From JABMQB01 sp963678235 (GTDB taxonomy: Bacteria; Bacteroidota; Bacteroidia; Bacteroidales; Prolixibacteraceae), in assembly GCA_963678235.1 (NCBI GenBank), contig OY782766.1, forward strand, positions 1,364,001 to 1,428,000: a stretch of DNA of 64,000 nucleotides. Direction: 5' to 3'. The translations under genes were made by a program, and so were the position numbers. Numbering within the stretch: the stretch's first letter is position 1; each line of letters starts with the position of its first letter. The notes under the pieces were generated by a model, which searched no databases, was not told the DNA's origin, and worked only from the letters and a program-made list of their open reading frames with translations. Below are positions 1-9,258 of the stretch, one piece after another.

Positions 1-2
1 TT

Positions 3-296
3 TTACAATTCAATTTGGATAATGCAGATGGAAATACCACTCTATCCGTTGCGGTTGGAAATACAGGTGAAAGGTTATTAAGGCCTGAACTGGGAATTGA
101 AGTTTACAATATGGAAGGCGAATCAATGGGAATGATAAAAGCTGACAGAAGAAAATTATACCCAGGAACCTCAGCAAATATTGTTATTGATTTATCGACT
201 TTGAAACCGGGAGATTATTCCGGAATTTTAATTGCTGATTGTGACGAAGACCACGTGTTTGGAACCAATCTGAATCTTGAAATCAAGAATGAATAA
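3..296 (+). CDS. PapD-like periplasmic chaperone, C-terminal part (5' end outside window)
   Basis: The frame is open to the left edge, so this is the last ~97 residues of a longer protein and the TTG at 15 is not a start. The visible part reads as one Ig-like beta domain: NTGERLLRPELGIEVYN, then YPGTS and LKPGDYSGILIADC, which is the pattern of the second domain of PapD-like pilus chaperones (a strand with N-T-G, a Y-P-G turn, a P-G-x-Y strand). Its stop overlaps the ATG of the next gene by 8 bases, suggesting translational coupling. Chaperones of this type hold secreted subunits in the periplasm before an outer-membrane usher exports them; the following usher-like gene fits. The assignment is by pattern only, as the donor-strand domain lies outside the window. 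Confidence 0.5.
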   Translation, partial: LQFNLDNADGNTTLSVAVGNTGERLLRPELGIEVYNMEGESMGMIKADRRKLYPGTSANIVIDLSTLKPGDYSGILIADCDEDHVFGTNLNLEIKNE

Positions 297-3009
297 ACAT
301 TGTTTAATACTACTATTTTTTTTATTACAATCATTCATTACTTTTTCGCAAAATGAAAATGAGCTTGAAATAAGCCTTGCCGGCGAAAAGAAAAGCCTTC
401 AGCCGGGCAAAATACATACATTTGTTTATAAGATAAAAAACAATTCACCGGAAATATTTGAGGTTTTCCCTGAACTTCAAATCCCCACAGGGTGGAAACA
501 AATTACAGGATTAAAATCTTTGTCGATAAAATCAAACGGACTGCAAATACAGATTGTGAGTGTAAACATACCCTCGCAATTTAAGGTTGGTGCACAAACA
601 ATCACTTTTGTCCTGAAAGAAAGTAAGGAAACTGACAAAGTCCTGTTATCATATCAATCTGAAGTATTTGTTGAGAAGATGACAAACTTTTCAATCAGCT
701 TGGTGGAAGCCCCGCCAAATGCCATGGCTGGCGATGAAATAAAAGCATCGTTTATTTTAAGAAATGATGGAAATAGCGAGCAAAGTTTTTCCTTAATTCC
801 ATCCAACTGTACCATCGATGATCCGGAAAAAGTAACATTAGCACCCAATGCTTCAGCTATAATAAACACTTCTATAAAAACCAGCAAGGAGCTTCAAAGT
901 GTTGAAATAGTTGGCTATTACCTAAAAGTTAAATCGGACGATGGGATTGAAAAACAGGCATATAACCGCATTCAAATTTTACCCAAATCGCAAGAAGCCG
1001 ATGATTTGTTCCACAGGTTTCCGGTAAATATATCCACACGGATTTTAAGCAAATCGGGCAATGGAAATACAAGTACCGGATATCAAATTGAAATAAGTGG
1101 TAAAGGAAGCATTGATCCGGAAGGAAAACACGAAATTGAATTTCTTGCACGGGGACCAAATCAATTTAATGTTTCACATTTAGGATTATACGACCAGTAT
1201 TTTATTTCTTATAAAAATGATCGGGCACAATTAGCACTTGGCGACAAATCATTTAGTTTGAGCCCTTTAACCGAACAAGCCAGGTACGGTACCGGAATTG
1301 AAGCCATTTACCAAATAGACAACAAAACTGCAGCCGGATTCTTTTACGTTAGCCCCAAATTTATAAATGAAATAAAAAGCGAATATGCATTTTTTGCAAA
1401 AAGGGATTTTTCGGAAGACAATAACCTCCAATTAAATTTATTGCGCAAAAACCTTCAGGGAGAAAACAGTGTCAATATCATAAGTTTATTGTCGAATGTT
1501 AAATTAATGGACAAAACCCATGTTGAGGTAGAATTGGCGCGGGGAAAAGAAGAAAATAAGAGCGATAATGCATTCCGGGTAAGTTTAAATTCTCAACTAT
1601 CTAAGTTCTCTATTTCTTCTTTCTATTTTTATACCGGGAAAGATTTTCCGGGTTACTATACCAATTCAAGTTTTTATTCCGGGTTTGTGAATTACCAACT
1701 ATTAAAATCTGTATCGCTCAGCGTTAATGCCCGAAGGGACTTTTCAAACGCCCAATTAGATACATTGTTTTCAACAGCACCTTATTCAAGATCGCTACAA
1801 GCCGGGTTAAACGTAAAAATTGGCCCCAGGTCTTTTTTTAAGGCAACAGTCCGAACCAATGAACGTGAAGACCGTCTGCCAACAAAAAAATTCCATTATG
1901 AAATACTTTCGTACAATGCCAATATTTCACACAGTGCCCGTAAATACAATGTAAGGCTTGGGGGTAGCTATGGCAAAACCACCAATTTTCTTCAGGAAGA
2001 CAATTTGAGGGAAAAAAATACTTTTGGTGCCAATATGAATTTTGGATATCGTCCGAGGGATGAATACAGCATTCAGTTGCACGGTTCTTATTCAAACGTT
2101 AATTCTTTTATTTCGGAGAATCAAAATGATTTCATATTTGGCATTAATGCTACTGCTCAGCCAATTAAAAATTTAAGTACAAGTATTCACGTGCAAAACA
2201 GTTACTCCATTGAAGAATATTATCGTAACAGAAACTTATTACAATTTTCGCTTGGATATTTGTATAAAAAGAAACACAACATTTCCATAAGCAGCTATTA
2301 TACAATATTCCAGCACCAGATCGATGATCCCGATTTAACAGTAACCTTAAATTATGCGTATAAATTTGGAATCCCATTAAAACAAATTGCTGAGGCAGGC
2401 AGCGTCTCCGGAAGAATAGTTAGTGAAGATCAAAAAAGTACAAAGGGGATTATCGTTTATTTAAATGGCATGACGGCAATTACCGATAAAGATGGCAGCT
2501 TTTCTTTCAAAAATATTAAACCCGGGAAATACAACGTAATGATTGACCGTTCATTGCTCATGATGGACGACATTGTTAGTGTTATTACGCCCATCACAAT
2601 TGAGGTTTTCGGTAGCCAAGATACTAAACTTAACCTGGCGATTACAAAAGCAGCAAAGCTGTCCGGTAGGTTTGAAATAACAAAATCAAGTTCAGCAACC
2701 AAGCTTTTAGAATCAGAAGATATTTCATTGGGGCAGATAGTATTGGAATTAAATAAAGAAAACGAATCCTACCGGATTATTTCAAATCCCGATGGATCAT
2801 TCATTTTTCCATACGTTCGACCCGGAAAATGGTTTTTGAAAGTATATAAAAGTGGGATTGACAAACAATATGTGCTTGAGAAAGAGCTTTTTGAATTTAA
2901 TTTTGCTCCAGGGGATGTCGAAGAATTGGTGATAAAAATTAGAAAAAAGCAACGAAAAATAATATTTATGAATAATAGTGTTAACTTGTCTTCCGGAGGG
3001 AAAAAATAA
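289..3009 (+). CDS. Usher-like outer-membrane beta-barrel protein with Ig-like and carboxypeptidase-regulatory-like domains
   Basis: About 906 residues from the ATG at 289; an in-frame TTG at 277 is less likely because the signal peptide starts at MNKHCL and ends in TFSQ. Residues ~25-125 and ~130-225 look like two Ig/NEW3-like beta domains. Residues ~235-700 show the alternating aromatic strands of a large beta-barrel, with LALGDKSFSLSPL early in it. From ~705 there is a carboxypeptidase-regulatory-like domain (GSVSGRIVSEDQ, then GSFSFKNIKPGKYNV) and a second similar unit (GSFIFPYVRPGKWFLKVY). An N-terminal domain, a barrel and C-terminal beta domains, placed between a chaperone and two small secreted subunits, is the layout of a fimbrial usher. 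No usher family is certain, and a generic surface barrel is the alternative. Confidence 0.5.
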   Translation: MNKHCLILLFFLLQSFITFSQNENELEISLAGEKKSLQPGKIHTFVYKIKNNSPEIFEVFPELQIPTGWKQITGLKSLSIKSNGLQIQIVSVNIPSQFKVGAQTITFVLKESKETDKVLLSYQSEVFVEKMTNFSISLVEAPPNAMAGDEIKASFILRNDGNSEQSFSLIPSNCTIDDPEKVTLAPNASAIINTSIKTSKELQSVEIVGYYLKVKSDDGIEKQAYNRIQILPKSQEADDLFHRFPVNISTRILSKSGNGNTSTGYQIEISGKGSIDPEGKHEIEFLARGPNQFNVSHLGLYDQYFISYKNDRAQLALGDKSFSLSPLTEQARYGTGIEAIYQIDNKTAAGFFYVSPKFINEIKSEYAFFAKRDFSEDNNLQLNLLRKNLQGENSVNIISLLSNVKLMDKTHVEVELARGKEENKSDNAFRVSLNSQLSKFSISSFYFYTGKDFPGYYTNSSFYSGFVNYQLLKSVSLSVNARRDFSNAQLDTLFSTAPYSRSLQAGLNVKIGPRSFFKATVRTNEREDRLPTKKFHYEILSYNANISHSARKYNVRLGGSYGKTTNFLQEDNLREKNTFGANMNFGYRPRDEYSIQLHGSYSNVNSFISENQNDFIFGINATAQPIKNLSTSIHVQNSYSIEEYYRNRNLLQFSLGYLYKKKHNISISSYYTIFQHQIDDPDLTVTLNYAYKFGIPLKQIAEAGSVSGRIVSEDQKSTKGIIVYLNGMTAITDKDGSFSFKNIKPGKYNVMIDRSLLMMDDIVSVITPITIEVFGSQDTKLNLAITKAAKLSGRFEITKSSSATKLLESEDISLGQIVLELNKENESYRIISNPDGSFIFPYVRPGKWFLKVYKSGIDKQYVLEKELFEFNFAPGDVEELVIKIRKKQRKIIFMNNSVNLSSGGKK

Positions 3010-3020
3010 AATCTGGATTT

Positions 3021-3584
3021 ATGAGAACTAAAATTATTTATATCGTTTTAAGTTTTAGCATCTATTTTGTTTGCATCAGCAAACTTAATGCGCAAACCGA
3101 AGACGGCTATATTGATGTTCTTTTTTCATTGCCCGAGTTAGCCTTGGTGGATATTGAATCAAACAATACACATGTTCAATTATCCTTAAAGGAAACAAGG
3201 GTTGCAGGTAATGCTGTTGAGATAGACGAAGGTGAAGATAATAGCATCTGGATTAATTACACATCTTCGTTAAGCAGCACTCATCTCGGAAGGTCAATTT
3301 ATGTGCAGGTTATCGATGGAATTGTGCCCCCAGGAATTGCCCTAACTGTTTCTGCATCACAATACAAAGGCAATGGGAAGGGGGAAATGGGTAGTCCAAC
3401 CGGCACCGTCGAAGTTTCGAATTCGCCACAAACAATTATCTCAAATATAGGCCGTTGTTATTCGGGAAATGGGAAGAATAAGGGGCATCGATTAACGTAT
3501 TCCATTGAAATATCGGATTATTCAAAACTGGAATATAATGAAGCTTCTGATTTGCAAATTGCATATACCATAAGTGACAATTAA
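3021..3584 (+). CDS. Small secreted protein, putative pilus/fibre subunit 1
   Basis: 187 residues; a hydrophobic signal peptide ends near KLNAQ at residue 25. The rest is beta-rich with no catalytic motif, and includes the glycine-rich stretch YKGNGKGEMGSPTG. It ends in the strand SDLQIAYTISDN, like the last strand of spore-coat-U/CS1-type subunits, which finish close to a V-x-Y or Y-T-I-x-D pattern. The gene lies 11 bases after the usher-like gene and 5 bases before the next, so one operon is likely. It has no recognisable family name; the subunit role is inferred from context, size, signal peptide and end strand. Confidence 0.45.
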   Translation: MRTKIIYIVLSFSIYFVCISKLNAQTEDGYIDVLFSLPELALVDIESNNTHVQLSLKETRVAGNAVEIDEGEDNSIWINYTSSLSSTHLGRSIYVQVIDGIVPPGIALTVSASQYKGNGKGEMGSPTGTVEVSNSPQTIISNIGRCYSGNGKNKGHRLTYSIEISDYSKLEYNEASDLQIAYTISDN

Positions 3585-3589
3585 GATTT

Positions 3590-4087
3590 ATGAGACAACT
3601 AATATATTTATATATCGTTTTTTTCCTTATTTCTATTAATGGCTTTGCCCAGCCTTTAACGGTTACTACATCTGGAGGTCCATCATTCCCTTATTCAAGC
3701 TTTGAAATAAGTGAAGCCGGAACCGATTTTTCTAGAGACATTACCAGCAACACTTCTGGATATTTAAACATATCGTCAGGAAATTTCTGGGATAATTATT
3801 TCTCCTATTTTAGATGGAAAATAAACGTGCTAAGAAACGATGTACTGTGGAACCAGGAACTTTCCATTCAAATAAAAAAATCATCGAATGGGCAAAAAAG
3901 AAGTATCTGGGGAAATATTAACAGTGGTTCAAACTGGGTAACGGTAAATAATACACCAAGCCAATTTATTAAAGGCTCTGGCAGTTGGACCGGAATAACG
4001 GTTGACTTTAAGGTGAAAAATATTTCGGTTCTTGTTCCTGCAGACGATTACCAAACAACGTTGGTATTCACCATCTACGACGATTAA
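3590..4087 (+). CDS. Small secreted protein, putative pilus/fibre subunit 2
   Basis: 165 residues with a signal peptide ending ISINGFAQ at residue 21. The mature part is beta-rich and ends VPADDYQTTLVFTIYDD, which matches the P-A-x-x-Y-x-T-x-x-V end strand seen in Csu/spore-coat-U-type pilins. It resembles the preceding protein in size and ending but not in overall sequence, so it may be a tip or minor subunit rather than a duplicate. The stop codon overlaps the stop of the convergent ftcD gene. Function is inferred from the operon, not from a known family. Confidence 0.45.
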   Translation: MRQLIYLYIVFFLISINGFAQPLTVTTSGGPSFPYSSFEISEAGTDFSRDITSNTSGYLNISSGNFWDNYFSYFRWKINVLRNDVLWNQELSIQIKKSSNGQKRSIWGNINSGSNWVTVNNTPSQFIKGSGSWTGITVDFKVKNISVLVPADDYQTTLVFTIYDD

Positions 4088-5784
4088 TTTGTCTCAATTA
4101 CTTCGTTAACTTTCTTAAGGATTTCTTTCTCTATCACACTTGCTTCATTACAAATGCCGATAGCTTCTTTTTTAATTTTCATTTTGAATTCTTCGTCCTT
4201 ATAGCCGGCAAGATTGATTTTCACATTTAGGAAAGCACCTTCAACGGCTGTTCTTGCACATAGCGCTCCCACCCCTGCATCGGAAACAGAATTTGGATTC
4301 CCTATTTCTGCCATTGCTTTCATAACCTCCATTGAACCATATGCTAATTTCATAACTTTAAGTGGAACCAATACTGCATTTTTAGTAGCTTCATCAATTG
4401 CTTTAGTTCGTATCGCTTTTTCAGATTCCGATGATTTGGGCAAAGCAAAAGCGTCCATAATTTGGTTAAATGCATTGGTATCTTCATCCACGCATTTTAA
4501 GAGTTCGGTATAAAAGTATTTTGCTTTTTCAGCCCACTCCGAGAACTCCTCCCAACGATCATCCCAACCTCTTTTATGAGCCGACAGGTTTGCAACCATA
4601 TTGCCCAAAGCAGCACCCATTGAACCAACGTAGGCAGAAATAGAACCACCGCCGGGGGCAGGACTTTCTGAAGCCGTTTCATCAGCAAATGCAGTTAAAT
4701 TTTTATCGACAAGCTTTTCAGAATCATGCTCATCCATTAGGTATTCAATAATTTTCTTTTTGGGGTCAAAATCGGTTAATTCATCCAAACCCAATGATTT
4801 TACGGCAATTTTAATAATTTCCAAATCAGAAATACCCGTTGACCTTTCCTGTTTGCGAAGAAAATACTTACCTGCCTCTAACATGGCATTTAATGGAACA
4901 ACACCAACCAGTTCAGAGCCGGTTACCCTAATTCCCCTTGCCCTGGCTTTCTCACAAACTTCGTCAAAAGCCTTATGAACAGGGGTAACTGTAATATCGG
5001 TCAGGTTCATTGATATCTGTGCAACACCATATTCTTCAATATACCAACCTATGGCCCGAACTTTTTTTAAGGTCCCCGGAATTCTGACCGGCTCACCATT
5101 TTTATCTAAAACAATTTTTCCCGTAACAGGATTTCCTTCACGCAATACCCTTCCAGCTTCCCGAACATCAAAGGCAATGGCATTTGCCCTTCTTGTAGAA
5201 GTTGTATTGAGATTAATATTATAAGCAACTAAAAAGTTCCTTGCCCCAATGGCAGTTGCACCTGTTTTCGCAACAGTATTGTTCCAGCTTGAAGAACCAA
5301 AATCAGGTTTCCACTTCTCAGATACTATTCTTTCGGGTAATGCTTCATATTCACCCGACCTGCACGTTGCAAGGCTTTTCCTTTCCTCCTTTTGGGCAGC
5401 AAATTCATAACAATAAACAGGTATTCCCAACTCTTCACCTACCCTTTTAGCCAATTTATGCGCATAAATAACTGTTTCTTCCATGCTAATATTTGCGACC
5501 GGAACCAATGGGCAAACATCGGTTGCACCAAAACGCGGATGCTCCCCTTTATGCTTCGACATGTCGATTAAAGCGGCTGCTTTTTTTATTGCTAAAAATG
5601 CAGCTTCAATAAGGGCATCAGGTTCACCCACAAATGTTACAACAGTTCGGTTGGTTGCTTTACCAGGATCTACATCCAATAATTTAATTCCGGAAACGCT
5701 CTCTATTTCATCTGTAATTTGCCTTATTATTTCCAGGTTGTTCCCCTCTGAAAAATTAGGCACACATTCAATTATTTTTTTCAT
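4084..5784 (-). CDS. ftcD: Bifunctional glutamate formimidoyltransferase / formimidoyltetrahydrofolate cyclodeaminase
   Basis: 566 residues. The N-terminal ~320 residues are the transferase, beginning KKIIECVPNFSEG and containing HKGEHPRFGATDVCP. The C-terminal ~200 are the helical cyclodeaminase with ESPAPGGGSISAYVG. The enzyme moves the formimino group from formiminoglutamate to tetrahydrofolate and then releases ammonia to give methenyl-THF, the last steps of histidine breakdown. The start at 5784 places Met directly before KKIIE as in the family; the frame could also start at 5823, which would overlap hutI by 23 bases. It lies 16 bases after hutI and is surely co-transcribed. Both domains fused in one chain is the vertebrate-like form, also found in Bacteroidota. 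Confidence 0.95.
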   Translation of the reverse strand: MKKIIECVPNFSEGNNLEIIRQITDEIESVSGIKLLDVDPGKATNRTVVTFVGEPDALIEAAFLAIKKAAALIDMSKHKGEHPRFGATDVCPLVPVANISMEETVIYAHKLAKRVGEELGIPVYCYEFAAQKEERKSLATCRSGEYEALPERIVSEKWKPDFGSSSWNNTVAKTGATAIGARNFLVAYNINLNTTSTRRANAIAFDVREAGRVLREGNPVTGKIVLDKNGEPVRIPGTLKKVRAIGWYIEEYGVAQISMNLTDITVTPVHKAFDEVCEKARARGIRVTGSELVGVVPLNAMLEAGKYFLRKQERSTGISDLEIIKIAVKSLGLDELTDFDPKKKIIEYLMDEHDSEKLVDKNLTAFADETASESPAPGGGSISAYVGSMGAALGNMVANLSAHKRGWDDRWEEFSEWAEKAKYFYTELLKCVDEDTNAFNQIMDAFALPKSSESEKAIRTKAIDEATKNAVLVPLKVMKLAYGSMEVMKAMAEIGNPNSVSDAGVGALCARTAVEGAFLNVKINLAGYKDEEFKMKIKKEAIGICNEASVIEKEILKKVNEVIETN

Positions 5785-5800
5785 CTCATTTTCATTTAAA

Positions 5801-7054
5801 TTAAAGGGATTGGATTTCGCCATTTAAAATAACGGTATCAATTAAATTTGATCCGTACATGTAAGGCAAATACGAGTATGATGGGATTTTTTGGGTAATA
5901 AACAAATTTGCAATTTTTCCTTTTGTAATCGTCCCCAGTTTGTCATCTAAACCCATTGTATAAGCTGTATTAATCGTAGTTGCATTAATAACTTCTTCTG
6001 GCAACATTTTATATTTTATGCATCCCAAAGATGCAATTAAGTTCATATTCCCGGAAGGTGAAGAACCCGGATTAAAGTCGGAAGCCAAAGCAATTGGCAA
6101 CCCTGCATCGATCATTTTTCGGGCGGGAGATAATTGCATTCCCAGAAAAAATGCTGCACCAGGTAAAATGGTTGGCATGGTTTGCGAATTTTTAAGAGCT
6201 TCAATTTCTGCATCTCCAATAAACTCAAGATGGTCAACAGATAATACATTATTTTTTACTCCAACCTGCACTCCACCTGAAAAGTCTAACTCGTTGGCAT
6301 GGATTTTCCCAATCAATCCAAATTTAAGACCTGCTTTTAAAATACGATCGGTGTCCTCAGGGGTAAAAAATCCCCTGTCGCAAAACACATCAATATAATC
6401 AGCTAAACCTTCTTCTACAACTTGTGGAATCATTTCATTAATGACCAAATCCACATATTTCGAGGGGTTATTTTTATATTTCAAAGGAATGGAATGCGCC
6501 CCAAGAAACGTTGACTTAATCGTCAGTGGAGTTGTCTCTTTTAATCTCTTTATTACACGCAATATTTTTAGTTCATCCACGGTATTTAAACCATACCCGC
6601 TTTTAATCTCGACAGCTCCTGTTCCAAGTTTTATAATCTCAAAAACCCTTTCTAAAGCTTGCTCATAAAGTTCATCCTCTGAAGTTTCGTGCAAAAGCGT
6701 GGCTGAATTTAAAATTCCCCCACCCCGTTTGGCAATTTCCTCATAATCCAAACCTTTTATTTTATCGACAAACTCCCCTTCACGCGACCCTGCGTAGACG
6801 ATATGTGTATGAGAATCGCAATAACTGGGAAAAACCAACCGCCCGGAACAATCAATTTCCAACAACATATCGTCCTCCAATTTAGAATGATCTAAATCAC
6901 ACATTTGTCCATATTCAACAATCCGATCTCCAGATAAAAATAAATAGGCATCCTTTATGGTTTCTAAGTCAGACATTTCTTTACCTTTTTTATTTTTCAA
7001 AGGCTTGTCTTCGACCTGAACCAGTTCCTTTATATTGATTAGAAGTTTATTCAT
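5801..7054 (-). CDS. hutI: Imidazolonepropionase
   Basis: 417 residues, normal for the family. This metal-dependent amidohydrolase opens imidazolonepropionate to formiminoglutamate in the cytoplasm. Visible motifs are the metal pair in CDSHTHIVYAGSR, the loop KIHANELDFSGG, a histidine in SVDHLEF and the catalytic aspartate in LASDFNPGSSP. It is the first gene of a two-gene operon with ftcD, and its product is the source of the FtcD substrate. hutH and hutU are not in the window, so the upper pathway must be encoded elsewhere. Confidence 0.96.
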   Translation of the reverse strand: MNKLLINIKELVQVEDKPLKNKKGKEMSDLETIKDAYLFLSGDRIVEYGQMCDLDHSKLEDDMLLEIDCSGRLVFPSYCDSHTHIVYAGSREGEFVDKIKGLDYEEIAKRGGGILNSATLLHETSEDELYEQALERVFEIIKLGTGAVEIKSGYGLNTVDELKILRVIKRLKETTPLTIKSTFLGAHSIPLKYKNNPSKYVDLVINEMIPQVVEEGLADYIDVFCDRGFFTPEDTDRILKAGLKFGLIGKIHANELDFSGGVQVGVKNNVLSVDHLEFIGDAEIEALKNSQTMPTILPGAAFFLGMQLSPARKMIDAGLPIALASDFNPGSSPSGNMNLIASLGCIKYKMLPEEVINATTINTAYTMGLDDKLGTITKGKIANLFITQKIPSYSYLPYMYGSNLIDTVILNGEIQSL

Positions 7055-7240
7055 TCTGTTTTGATTGTACCTGAAAATTAAGCATAAAACCTGGTTATCA
7101 TAAATACATTGCTAAGAAATAAAACTAAATCAATTATTTCAATGTTAAAAATCAGCAATTATTTTTCGCTCTATGATTAATGTAGTAGACTTTTGCCTCC
7201 ATTTATTTTACTATTTTAGAAGTTTAAGAAATATTTCCAA

Positions 7241-8836
7241 ATGTTAAAAAGAGTACCACATACGTACGTTATAATTTTCAGTTTGATTGTATTTGCAGCA
7301 ATCCTAACCCATGTTTTACCCGGAGGTGAATACGCAAGAAACGTGGTAAATGTGAATGGAATTGAACGGGAAGTAGTAGATAATCAATCCTTTCATTTTA
7401 TAGAAAGCCAGCCACAATCGTGGCAAATATTCTCGGCTTTTTTCGATGGTTTCTTAAATACATCCAATATTATAGTCCTTATTTTAATGATTGGCGGTGC
7501 CTTTTGGATTATCAACGATAGCAGGGCGATTGACATTGGTATTTACTCCTTTTTAAACCAATCACACAAACTTGAAAAATACAAACTTTTAAAAAAAATT
7601 GGTGTTGACAATATCATCTTGCTGTCCACCATGCTAATTTTCAGCACTTTTGGTGCCGTATTTGGAATGAGTGAGGAAACAATTGCATTTACCATTATAT
7701 TTGTCCCGTTGGCTATATCAATGGGTTACGATTCAATTGTAGGCGTTTCTTTGTGTTTTGTGGCTGCAGCTCTTGGATTTGCGGGGGCAATGCTAAACCC
7801 ATTTACGGTTGGTATCGCACAAGGCCTCTCCGACATTCCTCTCTTTTCAGGTATTGAATACCGGCTTTTTAGCTGGATTGTGATTAATGCAGCCGGGTTC
7901 ACTTATATCTTAATATATGCCAATAAGGTTAAAAAAAATCCACAATCATCGGTGGTTTATGAAAACGACAGCTATTGGAGAAAAAACGCAAGTACCGATT
8001 TACTTGAAACAAAAAAGATAAAACCGGGAAGGGCTTGGATCGTTTTTGCATTGACTACTCTGGCATTGGTTCTTTTTTGTATCGATCGCCTGTCGACCAC
8101 CTTAAAAATAGGCAATAGTATTTTCACATTACCTGCACTGCCTGTTTTAACGGGACTCTTTATCCTTACAAGTTTTCTTTCATTACGAAAATCGGTTCAT
8201 TATTTCATTATAAATATGCTACTTTTTACGGTTGGCTTTTTAATAATCGGGGTAATGGGTTATGGATGGTATATCCTTGAAATAGCCACAATATTTATGG
8301 CATTGGGCCTTATTTCCGGAGTTGCATTACGCAAATCAGCCAATGAAATTACAAAACTATTTCTCGATGGGGCAAAAGATATTCTTCCGGCAGCGATGGT
8401 TGTTGGACTGGCAGGTGGTATCATTGTTATTTTAAAAGACGGGCATATTTTGGACACTATTTTATATTATGTTTCGGAAGGGCTAAGTGATTTCGGAAAA
8501 GTCGGAACCATTATTGCGATGTATTTTATTCAAACTACATTAAATATTTTTATTCCATCTGGCTCAGGGCAGGCAGCGCTAACCATGCCAATTATGTCAC
8601 AATTTGCTGATATTGCAGGAATATCGCGACAAGCGGTTGTTTGCGCCTTTCAATTTGGTGATGGCTTCACCAATATGATTACTCCAACCTCAGGAATATT
8701 AATTGGGGTACTTGGAATTGCAAAAATCCCTTACGATAAATGGTTTAAATGGGCAGCACCATTTATCTTAATGCTAATTATTATCGGATTGCTATTGCTT
8801 ATCCCCACAGTAACCATAAAACTAAATGGTTTTTGA
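7241..8836 (+). CDS. YfcC/DcuC-type carboxylate or amino-acid carrier
   Basis: 531 residues with about a dozen hydrophobic membrane segments and no signal peptide. The beginning, VPHTYVIIFSLIVFAAILTH then LPGGEYAR, is characteristic of the YfcC family (distant DcuC/ArcD relatives). The C-terminal half has IPSGSGQAALTMPIMS and GDGFTNMITPTSG, the paired re-entrant loops with the substrate site of this superfamily. YfcC members move dicarboxylates, amino acids or related anions; the exact substrate cannot be read from sequence. It is divergent from hutI-ftcD with 186 bases between, so a role in taking up histidine or urocanate, or in exporting glutamate, is a reasonable guess. Confidence 0.85.
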   Translation: MLKRVPHTYVIIFSLIVFAAILTHVLPGGEYARNVVNVNGIEREVVDNQSFHFIESQPQSWQIFSAFFDGFLNTSNIIVLILMIGGAFWIINDSRAIDIGIYSFLNQSHKLEKYKLLKKIGVDNIILLSTMLIFSTFGAVFGMSEETIAFTIIFVPLAISMGYDSIVGVSLCFVAAALGFAGAMLNPFTVGIAQGLSDIPLFSGIEYRLFSWIVINAAGFTYILIYANKVKKNPQSSVVYENDSYWRKNASTDLLETKKIKPGRAWIVFALTTLALVLFCIDRLSTTLKIGNSIFTLPALPVLTGLFILTSFLSLRKSVHYFIINMLLFTVGFLIIGVMGYGWYILEIATIFMALGLISGVALRKSANEITKLFLDGAKDILPAAMVVGLAGGIIVILKDGHILDTILYYVSEGLSDFGKVGTIIAMYFIQTTLNIFIPSGSGQAALTMPIMSQFADIAGISRQAVVCAFQFGDGFTNMITPTSGILIGVLGIAKIPYDKWFKWAAPFILMLIIIGLLLLIPTVTIKLNGF

Positions 8837-8838
8837 GC

Positions 8839-8869
8839 AAAAAAAAGCCCACCTTATTACAAGGCGGGC
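8839..8869 (-). terminator. Rho-independent terminator of the ferredoxin gene
   Basis: Read leftward, GCCCGCCTT and AAGGTGGGC pair (nine pairs with one wobble) around a five-base loop and are followed by eight T. It lies directly after the ferredoxin stop. Read rightward the T-run is poor, so it mainly ends the leftward transcript. Confidence 0.85.
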
Positions 8870-8895
8870 AAAGTCTTTATACTGATGTGTATAAC

Positions 8896-9063
8896 TTATT
8901 CAGCAGAAATTGCCTCAACTGGGCAAACTTCAGCGCAAGAACCACAATCTGTACATAAGTCAGCATCAATTGTATAAATATCACCTTCAGCAATAGCTTC
9001 AACTGGACATTCATCAATACAAGTTCCGCATGCTATACACTCATCAGAAATTACATATGCCAT
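8896..9063 (-). CDS. 2[4Fe-4S] ferredoxin
   Basis: 55 residues. Two C-x2-C-x2-C-x3-C-P motifs, CIACGTCIDECP and CTDCGSCAEVCP, each supply three cysteines to one [4Fe-4S] cluster and the fourth to the other. The protein is very acidic and has the clostridial-type length, which points to a soluble low-potential electron carrier for enzymes such as pyruvate:ferredoxin oxidoreductase or hydrogenase, and so to an anaerobic or facultative lifestyle. It is a single-gene unit with its own terminator. Confidence 0.97.
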   Translation of the reverse strand: MAYVISDECIACGTCIDECPVEAIAEGDIYTIDADLCTDCGSCAEVCPVEAISAE

Positions 9064-9258
9064 AACGTAGTATTTTTAAGAATTTAACATATTCGTGAAA
9101 GCAAATGTACAAAGATTCAAATAAAATCAAAGTTCAATTTTAAATAATTTGCCGCCACATATCAACAACCCACATATCTTGCTGAATAACTGCATCTTAC
9201 AAAACACTTAAACACTTAATATTGAATTAATCTAGCTCCAGCTAACCAAGAAGATACT

